NCBI GenBank assembly: GCA_016210375.1 | Contig: JACQUH010000011.1 | Span: 1 to 16,641 of the forward strand | From: Chloroflexota bacterium | Lineage (GTDB): Bacteria; Chloroflexota; Dehalococcoidia; Lucifugimonadales; JACPCL1 | DNA length: 16,641 nt | Reading direction: 5' to 3' | Shown: piece after piece, positions 1 through 7,160 of the stretch | How positions within the stretch are numbered: position 1 is the stretch's first letter | Layout: every line of letters begins with the position of its first letter | Translations under genes and position numbers: made by a program | The notes under the pieces: model-generated | Seen by the model: only the letters and a program-made list of their open reading frames with translations | Told to the model about the DNA's origin: nothing | Database searches by the model: none

Positions 1-646
1 GCTTCGCGCCGCGCACGCCGTCACGCATGAGGGCGGCGAAGTTCCTGAGCACCTGTAACCCGGTACTCTGGCTCTTTTCGGGATGGAACTGGACGCCCAT
101 GATGTTGGCGCGCTGCACGGCTGCCACGAAGCGGAGTCCGTAGGTGGCCTCGGCAAGGATGTCGGAAGAGTCCGCTGCCGCCACGTGGTACGAGTGGGCA
201 AAGTAGAAGCGGGGCACGCGACCCTCTGGAAAGGAAAACAAGGGATGTCCCTTGGCAAGGGTTACCTCGTTCCAGCCCATGTGTGGGACCCTGAGGCTCG
301 CCTCCGCGGTCTCATCAAAGCGAAACCGAATAGCGCGGCCCGCGATCCAGCCCAGGCCAGGGCGCTGGCCCTCCTCGCTGCTGTTGGTGAGGAGCTGCAT
401 GCCCAGGCAAAGGCCAAGGACAGGCTTGTTGAGCGTCAAGGCAGCCTCGTTCAAAGTGGCAAGAAGGCCTGAGTCCTCCAGGTTCTTCATGCCCACGTCA
501 AAGGCGCCGACGCCAGGCAGAATGATGCCATCGGCCTGCAAGATGGCGGCAGGATCGGAGGTGATCTGGGCTGGAGCGCCGATCTTCTTCAGCATATTGG
601 CGACGGCCCCCAGATTCCCCATGCCGTAGTTGACGATGACGATCAT
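1..646 (-). CDS. hisH: HisH-type glutamine amidotransferase, probably the surface-polysaccharide (HisH2) form; C-terminal end cut by window
   Basis: This class I glutamine amidotransferase should hydrolyse glutamine and channel ammonia to a HisF-type partner. About 215 residues are visible and the left edge removes only the very end, since HisH proteins are about 200-215 residues. The N-terminus MIVIVNYGMGNLGAV is typical. The nucleophile is Cys80 in GLCLGMQ, and the triad is completed by His188 and Glu190 in VQFHPEKS. The stretches EEGQRPGLGWI, VPHMGWNEV and FYFAHSYHV match, from memory, HisH homologues in LPS/O-antigen loci rather than a histidine operon. The ATG (644-646) overlaps the TGA of the preceding glycosyltransferase as ATGA, which implies translational coupling. 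In Pseudomonas aeruginosa O-antigen loci the HisH2/HisF2 pair supplies ammonia to WbpG to make an acetamidino sugar. That role is inferred here because the next genes lie outside the window. The alternative is ordinary histidine-pathway HisH. Confidence 0.92.
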   Translation of the reverse strand, partial: MIVIVNYGMGNLGAVANMLKKIGAPAQITSDPAAILQADGIILPGVGAFDVGMKNLEDSGLLATLNEAALTLNKPVLGLCLGMQLLTNSSEEGQRPGLGWIAGRAIRFRFDETAEASLRVPHMGWNEVTLAKGHPLFSFPEGRVPRFYFAHSYHVAAADSSDILAEATYGLRFVAAVQRANIMGVQFHPEKSQSTGLQVLRNFAALMRDGVRGAK

Positions 647-1800
647 TTCTTGGCGGGCAAGTACTTCTGGTAGACCTGGGCCAGCACCTTCTCCTGGTTT
701 TCCCAGTTGTAGATCTTTCCGAAAGAAGCCAGGTTCTCCCTGAAGGTCTGGAGTTCGGCCTTGTCCACTCGCGCTATCAGCTCCGAGATGCCGCCAGCGG
801 TGGAGTCCTGGAGCACGTAGCCGATCCTGTGGGCCTCAATAAGGCGTTTCATCTCGCCGAAATTGGCAACAACTACTGGAAGTCCCGCCATGGCGTACTC
901 AAACATCTTGTTAGGCGACGTGAACTCGTAGCTCAGGCAGGTGTTTTCAATGATGCAGAAGCCAACATCGGCGGAGGCGGTATAGTGCAGCACTTCGCTG
1001 GGCTTCACCGCCGGGTGGAAGAAGATGTTGGGATGCCTTGCAGCGGCCTCCTTTATCATACCTTCCAGGGGGCCATACCCCATGAACACGACGACTTTGT
1101 CGGGGTCTTTGGAGTTGCCAAAAGCCCCCAGAATCTCCTCTGTGCGGCGGCCCGTGCCCACCGCCCCCTGGTACAGGAAGATGGTCTTGTCCGAGGAGAT
1201 TCCAAACCTCTCGCGGAAGAGGTTGGTAGTGCGGATGGGAGCGTAGCTGGGAGTGTTAAGGACTGTATGCGCCCGTTTGCCATAGGCCTTCGCATACCAC
1301 TCAGCGTAGGGCGGGCTGGAAACCAGGATCTCGTCCACCAAAGGAATAAAAAGGCGTTCCACTGCCTTGGCCAGTTTCCTTCGCCATTTGCCCCATCCAT
1401 GGCGCTCCGTCTCAAGCTCGTGGGTGTCATAAATGAGCTTTGATCCCTTGAAGACCTTGAAGAAAGCGCCTGTAGGGAGGCCTGCTACATAGTGGATGTT
1501 GACCATGGCCACTCGTTGTGCCAGGAACTTCAAGGCTATTCGTGACATCCACTCCGCCAGCTTCAGAGACTTTGGTATGGTGCCCTCGCCCAGCCAGCGT
1601 GACCAGGGCTTGATGCGCAGGATGGTACGCCTGTCGTCTACCGCCTCTTCCGAGGGCAGCCCTTCTTCCCATAGACCAATGATGTAGACCTTGTCCACCA
1701 GACCCAGCCGCGCAATGGTCTCCGTCTCTTTCAAGATGCGGCTCTCGTGCGTGATGTTGCTGCCGTAGATGTGCAGGTTGAGTCTGGGTCTGGGGTGCAT
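643..1800 (-). CDS. GT4-like (GT-B fold) glycosyltransferase, 385 aa
   Basis: This is a cytoplasmic, retaining-type GT-B glycosyltransferase that would add a sugar from a nucleotide-sugar donor to a lipid-linked glycan. The linker/acceptor half contains YDTHELETER (about residues 124-133). The donor-binding half has FLYQGAVGTGRRTEEIL (about 208-224), VVVFMGYGPLEGM (about 236-248), YTASADVGF (about 273-281) and SPNKMFEYAMAGLPVV (about 295-310), the usual GT4 donor signature. ATG at 1798-1800 is preferred because an upstream in-frame extension to 1965 would read through the end of the preceding gene as a Pro/Trp-rich, family-unlike stretch. A modest AAGAAG lies a few bases before this ATG. The gap to the upstream stop is 25 bases, and the gene's own TGA overlaps the hisH start. 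Its motifs align one-for-one with the other short GT4 gene at 5963-7141, suggesting paralogues. Donor and acceptor sugars cannot be read from sequence. Confidence 0.9.
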   Translation of the reverse strand: MHPRPRLNLHIYGSNITHESRILKETETIARLGLVDKVYIIGLWEEGLPSEEAVDDRRTILRIKPWSRWLGEGTIPKSLKLAEWMSRIALKFLAQRVAMVNIHYVAGLPTGAFFKVFKGSKLIYDTHELETERHGWGKWRRKLAKAVERLFIPLVDEILVSSPPYAEWYAKAYGKRAHTVLNTPSYAPIRTTNLFRERFGISSDKTIFLYQGAVGTGRRTEEILGAFGNSKDPDKVVVFMGYGPLEGMIKEAAARHPNIFFHPAVKPSEVLHYTASADVGFCIIENTCLSYEFTSPNKMFEYAMAGLPVVVANFGEMKRLIEAHRIGYVLQDSTAGGISELIARVDKAELQTFRENLASFGKIYNWENQEKVLAQVYQKYLPAKK

Positions 1801-1825
1801 CGCAGCTTCTTGAGGGTGCGGGAGG

Positions 1826-4036
1826 CTATGCCGATGGTGGGTTGGACTGAGCGCCCACCATGGCGTCTCTCGGGAACCCTTGCATGTTGACAGGTTCTGG
1901 CTTCCCGGAACGAATGGATTCCATGGCCCGGAAGGTCGCCAGGGTGGCGGCCACGGCCTCCTCAAAGGGTAGGGGCGATGGCCCGCCCTTTTGGATAGCC
2001 TCCGCGAAGGCGCGCCATTCCGCCCTATGGCCCTTGTCGCCCGGCGGCTTCCCTTTTACGGTCTCCTTGCGCCCGTGGTGAGAAAGCTCCAGAGTGCGGA
2101 AGTCGTCCAGCACCGCCGTCCTGCCGTCGCCGAAGACTTCCAGGCGTTCCTTGGGGTAGGTGGCGTCGCCCCCGGCGGCGTAGACCACGTTGCCGATTGA
2201 GCCGTCGGCGAAGGCGACGGCCAGCGTCACCTCGTCGTCGGCCTGCCTTCCCTGCGCCAAGTGTTGCGCCGACTGGGCGTAGACGGAGACAGGCAGCGCC
2301 CCTGCCAGGAAACCCAGCAGGTCCACGAAGTGGCATGCCTCGCCGATGATGCGCCCTCCACCTACTGCTGGGTCCTGAGTCCAGTGATTGGGCGGCACGC
2401 GGCCCGCGTTCACGCGGTAGGTCATGACCAGGGGCGCATGGCGGCCTGCCAGGAACTCGCGCATCCTGACGGCCAGGGGTGCAAAGCGACGGTTAAAGCC
2501 CACCATCAGGCGTCGGCCCGCCTGGTGGTGCGCCTTCGCTATCGCGGCCAACTCTGCCTCCGTTATAGCCAGGGGCTTCTCCACGAAAACGTCCTTGCCG
2601 GCTTCCAGGGCGGCGACCACCTGCTGCGAGTGGAGGTTGTGCCGCGTGGCGATGACGATGCAGTTGACCCCAGGGTCTCTCAGTAGCTCCTCCGTGGACG
2701 AGGCGCAGTACCCAAAGCCAAACTCCCTGGCGATGGCCGCCGCCGTCAGGCCAGAGCCTGTGATGACGCCCTGAAGCGCCGTATTGCGGTCCGCTTTGAT
2801 GGCGGGCAGGAGAGTGGAGCGGGCGAAGCTGCCGGCGCCCACCATGCCTATCTTGACTGAGCCGGTAGAAGGCGGGGCGGCGCTGGAGACGGCGATGCGG
2901 GCGGGCGATGGGCGCTGCGTATCGTACTCCAGCACCACGCCCACGGAGCGCCCGGCGGCCTCGCCCTGTATGGCCAGGTATGCCTCGGCGGCGGAGGTCA
3001 CGGGAAAGCGGTGGGTTATCAGGGGGCCCAGGGTGACCCGGCCCGAGGCCACAAGTTCCAGGAAGGAGGCCATGTTGCGGCGCTCGGTCCAGCGGACGTA
3101 GCTATAGGGGTAGTCAATCCCCTCCTCTTCGTAGATGGGGTCGTAGCGGCCGGGGCCGTAGGAGCGGGAAAGGCGGAGCTCCAACTCCTTGGCGTAGAAC
3201 GGCTCCCGGGGCACGGCCAGGCCCACATCGCCTACAACTATCACCAGCCCCTTCTCCCTGGCCATGGCAGCGGCCAGGTTGATGGGGTCGTTGCTCTGGG
3301 TAGCGGCGGTCAGCAGCACCATGTCTACGCCGTAGCCCTCGCTGAAGGCGGCGGCGGCGGCCTCGGCTTCGGACCGAAGGACGGCAACTTCTGCTCCTGC
3401 GGAGCGAGCTAGCTCAACCCTGAAGGGGTCCAGGTCCACAGCCAGCACCCGTGCGCCGGCGGCCCTGGCTATCTGTACCGTAAGCTGGCCCACAAGGCCC
3501 AGGCCGACGACCGCCACGCGCTCTCCCAAAGACACCTGCCCTACGCGCACTCCCTGCATGACAATGGCCCCGATGGTGGCGAAGGCGGCGTGGTCCAGGG
3601 GTACTCCCGCAGGCACCGGGACGGCCAGGTTCTGGGGGACGAAGGCCACGTCGGCATGGCAGGCGTACTGGCTGCCCGCGCAGGCAACCCTATCGCCCGG
3701 CCTGAACCCCTGTACGCCTTCCCCTACCTGGAGGACTACTCCTGCAGAGCTGTAGCCCATGGGAGAGGGGCGGTTCACACGCTGATGTACCTCGCGCACT
3801 GTGGCGGGAATGCCGTCCTGCCAGGCCCTCTGGAGAACGCGGCGCACCATGTCCGGGCGGCGCAGAGCCTTCTGGGCCAGGCTCTGCTGGCCGAACTCCA
3901 GGGAGGCGCGCTCAGTTCCCGGACTCAGCACCGAAAAGGCGGTGTGCACCAGGACGCCGCCGGGCTGAAGGGCGGGCTCCGGCACTTCCATGGTCTCAAT
4001 CTTGCCCGTGGCCTGGTATTGCACTACTTGCCGCAC
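1826..4036 (-). CDS. two-domain oxidoreductase: MDR alcohol-dehydrogenase-like domain fused to Gfo/Idh/MocA domain, 736 aa
   Basis: The N-terminal part (about residues 1-370) is a medium-chain dehydrogenase/reductase with SVLSPGTERASLEF, GYSSAGVVLQVGEGV, a proton-relay-like GDRVACAGSQYACHA region and the Rossmann motif VVGLGLVG (about 176-183). The C-terminal part (about 395-736) is a Gfo/Idh/MocA oxidoreductase with GMVGAGSFA (about 397-405), VEKPLAIT (about 485-492), GFNRRFAPL and GGGRIIGEACHFVD (about 559-572, possible catalytic His569). Fusions of this kind recur in polysaccharide clusters, commonly annotated as bi-domain-containing oxidoreductase, and presumably oxidise or reduce a nucleotide sugar; the substrate is unknown. 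I chose the GTG at 4034-4036, two bases after the asnB stop, because family homology begins right there (RQVVQYQATGKIETMEV). An in-frame ATG at 4093 would give 19 extra residues read out of the asnB end. Typical structural-zinc cysteines of MDR enzymes are not evident, so the first half may be a zinc-free relative. Confidence 0.9.
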   Translation of the reverse strand: MRQVVQYQATGKIETMEVPEPALQPGGVLVHTAFSVLSPGTERASLEFGQQSLAQKALRRPDMVRRVLQRAWQDGIPATVREVHQRVNRPSPMGYSSAGVVLQVGEGVQGFRPGDRVACAGSQYACHADVAFVPQNLAVPVPAGVPLDHAAFATIGAIVMQGVRVGQVSLGERVAVVGLGLVGQLTVQIARAAGARVLAVDLDPFRVELARSAGAEVAVLRSEAEAAAAAFSEGYGVDMVLLTAATQSNDPINLAAAMAREKGLVIVVGDVGLAVPREPFYAKELELRLSRSYGPGRYDPIYEEEGIDYPYSYVRWTERRNMASFLELVASGRVTLGPLITHRFPVTSAAEAYLAIQGEAAGRSVGVVLEYDTQRPSPARIAVSSAAPPSTGSVKIGMVGAGSFARSTLLPAIKADRNTALQGVITGSGLTAAAIAREFGFGYCASSTEELLRDPGVNCIVIATRHNLHSQQVVAALEAGKDVFVEKPLAITEAELAAIAKAHHQAGRRLMVGFNRRFAPLAVRMREFLAGRHAPLVMTYRVNAGRVPPNHWTQDPAVGGGRIIGEACHFVDLLGFLAGALPVSVYAQSAQHLAQGRQADDEVTLAVAFADGSIGNVVYAAGGDATYPKERLEVFGDGRTAVLDDFRTLELSHHGRKETVKGKPPGDKGHRAEWRAFAEAIQKGGPSPLPFEEAVAATLATFRAMESIRSGKPEPVNMQGFPRDAMVGAQSNPPSA

Positions 4037-4038
4037 GG

Positions 4039-5955
4039 CTAGGCCGTTACCTTGAACCTCTGGCCCCAGGCGGCCAACTGCACCAAAGCCCATAGCTGGT
4101 AGAGGGCCCGTTCCACCGTAATGTCGCCCCGGTCTTCTGACCGCGTAAGGCCCAGGCGCAGTACCCTGTTCAGGGCCACGGGTGATAGGAGCTGGAGCGG
4201 GCCCTGTCTCTGGCTAAGCAGCTCCCTGGCGAAGGAGGCGAAGGCTTCGTTCCTGTAGAGGTGCAGGGGGATGCCAAAGCCAGTCTTGGGGTGCGAGAAG
4301 ACTGTATCTGGTAGAAGAGGGCGGGCCACCTGTCGCAAGACGTACTTGCCCACTCCTCCTCGCAGGAGAAACCTATCCGGCAACTTGGACGATAGTTCAG
4401 CCACGGCAACGTCCAAAAAGGGCGCCCGCAGCTCCAGGGAGGCGGCCATGCTCATGCGGTCGCCCTTGACCAGCATGATCTGAGGCAGGTTGTTCTTCAG
4501 GCGATAGTACATGAGCCTTCGCAGAGTCGTCCAAGCAGCGACCCCTTCCGGCAGGCTGGTGACACGGGGAAGGTTTCCACAACCAATCTTGGCCAGCTCT
4601 GCGTCAGCGGCCAGCTCCCTCATTTCACTGGACAGGGTGAAGGAGTTGATGGTAGCGAATTGCCGCAGCCCCGGCTGGGCAGCGGCCTCCAGCGCCCGCT
4701 TTGCCTTCCTGAACAGAGATGAGCCTGGTATGGATGGGAAGCTGGCTACGGGAGTGAGCAGTCCGCAGGCGGCGTTCAGAATGGGTGCAGGCACCTTCCC
4801 GATGCGGTTCACTGTAATACCCCAAGGGAAGACACGATAGCCGCCAAACATCTCATCGCCGCCGTCGCCGGTGAGGCACACCGTCACCTCCTGACGGGCG
4901 GCCTTGCTCAGAAGGTATGCAGCAATGGCAGACTCGTCAATGAGGGGCATGCCCACGTGCTCCACGATCCGCCAGATGTCATCAGGGGAGAAGCCTGCAT
5001 TCTTGACAGGGATAACGTGGTGGTCGGTGCCCAGGTGTCTTGCCACCGCTGAGGCTACGTTGCTTTCATCAAATGCGGAGTCTTCGTTCTGAAGGGTGTA
5101 GGTCTTGACCGGCCGCGAGGCATTGGCCTGGAGCATCGCTACCACGGTGCTGGAGTCTATGCCGCCGGAAAGAAAAGCGCCCAGGGGCACGTCGCTGCGC
5201 ATCTGGCGCCGCACCGCTTTCCAAACGGCTTCCCGCACGGCTTCAACGGCATCGGCCTCGTCCTCTAGCTCCGGGCTTGGCTGGTAGTCAGGAGTGTAGT
5301 AGGGGCGAACGGTAGGCTGCCCGCTGCGCCAGAGCAGCGCGCAGCCAGGCGGCAACTCCCGCACGCCTTCAAGAAGCGTCAGCGGGCTTGGTACCAGGCC
5401 CATTCGCAGGTAGTATGCCAGGGCCTCCCTATCTATGCGTCGGGGTATCTCAGGCCACTCCAGCAGGCTCCGCACCTCGCTGCTGAACACCAGGGTATTG
5501 CCCCTCTGCGAGTAGAAGAGGGGCTTTTCCCCAAAACGGTCGCGGGCCATGAAGAGGGAGCCGTCACGGGTGTCGTAGATGGCGAAGGCGAACATCCCTT
5601 CCAGGTGCAGAGGCACATCAACCCCGTACTCCTCGTATGCGTGAACGATGGTCTCGGTGTCCGAAAGGGTCCTGAATCGGTGCCCCTTGCCCTTCAGGTC
5701 CTCTCCTAACTCAATGTAGTTGTAGACTTCCCCGTTCAGGACCACCCACAAGGCCTTGTCTTCATTGGGAATTGGCTGGTCTCCCGTTTGCAAGTCAATG
5801 ATGGCGAGACGGCGCATGGCAATAGCGCCTCTCTGGTCAGAAAAGCACCCTTCACTATCAGGGCCGCGGTGTATCATCGCCTGATTCATGGCATGTACCC
5901 GGGCCTGAAGGTTTTCGGGTGGGTTAGGGCCAATCGCTCCACAAATGCCGCACAT
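4039..5955 (-). CDS. asnB: asparagine synthase-like glutamine amidotransferase, 638 aa
   Basis: This is a class II glutamine amidotransferase of the AsnB family, with an N-terminal Ntn glutaminase domain followed by an ATP-pyrophosphatase synthetase domain. It starts MCGICG, so Cys2 becomes the nucleophile after Met removal, which fixes the start at 5955. Glutamine-site motifs follow: RRLAIIDL (about 48-55), NGEVYNY (74-80) and SDTETIVHAYEEYG (about 98-111). The PP-loop is LSGGIDSS (262-269) and LTGDGGDEMFGGY lies at about 361-373. SMAASLELRAPFLD is the usual late motif. The length is normal for the family. In surface-glycan loci such enzymes (for example WbtH of Francisella) convert a uronic acid carboxylate to an amide. 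That is my preferred role here, since the gene sits between a glycosyltransferase (7 bases upstream) and a sugar dehydrogenase (2 bases downstream). Housekeeping asparagine synthesis is the alternative. The symbol denotes the family only. Confidence 0.93.
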   Translation of the reverse strand: MCGICGAIGPNPPENLQARVHAMNQAMIHRGPDSEGCFSDQRGAIAMRRLAIIDLQTGDQPIPNEDKALWVVLNGEVYNYIELGEDLKGKGHRFRTLSDTETIVHAYEEYGVDVPLHLEGMFAFAIYDTRDGSLFMARDRFGEKPLFYSQRGNTLVFSSEVRSLLEWPEIPRRIDREALAYYLRMGLVPSPLTLLEGVRELPPGCALLWRSGQPTVRPYYTPDYQPSPELEDEADAVEAVREAVWKAVRRQMRSDVPLGAFLSGGIDSSTVVAMLQANASRPVKTYTLQNEDSAFDESNVASAVARHLGTDHHVIPVKNAGFSPDDIWRIVEHVGMPLIDESAIAAYLLSKAARQEVTVCLTGDGGDEMFGGYRVFPWGITVNRIGKVPAPILNAACGLLTPVASFPSIPGSSLFRKAKRALEAAAQPGLRQFATINSFTLSSEMRELAADAELAKIGCGNLPRVTSLPEGVAAWTTLRRLMYYRLKNNLPQIMLVKGDRMSMAASLELRAPFLDVAVAELSSKLPDRFLLRGGVGKYVLRQVARPLLPDTVFSHPKTGFGIPLHLYRNEAFASFARELLSQRQGPLQLLSPVALNRVLRLGLTRSEDRGDITVERALYQLWALVQLAAWGQRFKVTA

Positions 5956-5962
5956 GGTGGGT

Positions 5963-7141
5963 TCAGGCTGCCTTCAACAATCGCTCGTACAGCCCCAGGA
6001 GCTCATGCTCCTGGCGCTCCCAGTTGAATTGCTCTTGCGCGAGACGGAGCGCCTTCTGCCGTTGGACCTGGTAGTGGTCAGGGTCATCCAGCAGGCGGTT
6101 TATCCCTGTAGCAATAGACCGGTGGTCTTTTGAGTTCACCAGTACCCCCACATCCTCCCTCTGGACTACCTCCTGGATGCCTGGGAGGTCGCTGGCCACG
6201 GAGGGAATTCCGGCCATCATGTAGTCGTACAGCTTGTTGGGGGCGCAGTACCGGTTATTGCGGCAGTTGTCGTCGTAGAAGACAACGCCCAGGTCGGCGG
6301 AGGCAGTATACTCCAGTATCTGGGCGTTAGGCACCGCGGCATGGAACAGGACTTTGCTTTGCAGGCCTTTCTCCTGGACCCGTGCCTTGAGCTGGGCCAC
6401 GTATCCCTCGTTTCCGTAGCCCAGGAGCACCACCACAACTCCGTTCCTCAGACTGGGGACAGCGTCTATGAGCGTCTCGTAGCAGCGGTCTGGTGCGATG
6501 CCCCCCTGGTAAAGTACGACCCTGGCTCCCCTTTGTCCATGGGTGGCCGCGAACTGGCGGAGGGGCTGAGAGTCGCTGGGCAACGCCTGGCTGAAGGGCG
6601 GGCAATTGCGGACCACAACGGGGGCCACTGGCGAGCCGTACTCTTCGTGGATGATCTTGGCCCGCGAGTCATTCACGGTGACAACGCCGTCCACGCGCCG
6701 CAGGAGCCATCGCTCCGGCCTGCGCCAGACGTTTCGGTCGGAGTAGCTTGTACCCTGCTCCGTCCAGAGCTCGTGAGCATCGTACACCAGGCGCGCGCCT
6801 TTAACTTTTGCTGCGATGTAGGCAGGCAGCAGGGCAGGGAGGTCATGGGCGTGGTAGACGCTGGCTGGCTGGGCAATGGCCCGGGCTGCGGCCCTGGCGA
6901 CGAACTCGCCATACTTAAAGGCAAGGCCGCTGGACTGCCGCATGAGGCGGCGGCCGACCAGGAGCGTTTGCTTCACTCTCACAGGTTCAAGCCCGTCCAG
7001 CTTCTCCCGCGCCTTGGGCATGGTGATGACGGTGACCCTGTACCCGTGCTTCACCAGGCTAAGGGCCTCTTTGCGGACGCGGCCATCGTAGGTCAGCTCA
7101 CCCATGAGTATCATGCAAACGGTCTTCGCCTTGGCGCTCAT
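5963..7141 (-). CDS. GT4-family glycosyltransferase, 392 aa
   Basis: This is a GT-B fold cytoplasmic glycosyltransferase of the WbuB/WcaI-like kind. The N-terminal half begins VCMILMGELTYDGRVRKEA, where the YDGRVRKEA stretch is a common acceptor-side motif, and carries VYHAHDLPALLPA (about 95-107) and YDAHELWTEQG (about 120-130). The donor half has VLYQGGIAPDRCYETLIDA (about 209-227), LLGYGNEG, YTASADLGVVFYDDN (about 278-292) and APNKLYDYMMAGIPSV (about 300-315). The length is typical. ATG at 7139-7141 has GAAAGAG just before it and follows the heparinase-family stop by 19 bases. It is a likely paralogue of the glycosyltransferase at 643-1800, with shared YD[TA]HEL, YTASAD and PNK..[ED]Y.MAG motifs in the same order. 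It probably adds one sugar of the repeat unit; specificity cannot be inferred. Confidence 0.91.
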   Translation of the reverse strand: MSAKAKTVCMILMGELTYDGRVRKEALSLVKHGYRVTVITMPKAREKLDGLEPVRVKQTLLVGRRLMRQSSGLAFKYGEFVARAAARAIAQPASVYHAHDLPALLPAYIAAKVKGARLVYDAHELWTEQGTSYSDRNVWRRPERWLLRRVDGVVTVNDSRAKIIHEEYGSPVAPVVVRNCPPFSQALPSDSQPLRQFAATHGQRGARVVLYQGGIAPDRCYETLIDAVPSLRNGVVVVLLGYGNEGYVAQLKARVQEKGLQSKVLFHAAVPNAQILEYTASADLGVVFYDDNCRNNRYCAPNKLYDYMMAGIPSVASDLPGIQEVVQREDVGVLVNSKDHRSIATGINRLLDDPDHYQVQRQKALRLAQEQFNWERQEHELLGLYERLLKAA

Positions 7142-7160
7142 AGCTCTTTCGTAGCTGTGC

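Noticed and set aside
83..629. Two plus-strand open frames near the left edge
   Set aside because: They lie opposite hisH, whose catalytic Cys, His and Glu are all present in the minus-strand frame.
1801..1965. Upstream in-frame extension of the left GT4 gene (55 residues)
   Set aside because: It overlaps the end of the two-domain dehydrogenase gene, is Pro/Trp-rich and unlike the family; homology begins at the ATG at 1800.
4037..4093. ATG start at 4093 for the two-domain dehydrogenase
   Set aside because: The extra 19 residues are another frame of the asnB end; family similarity begins at the GTG at 4036.
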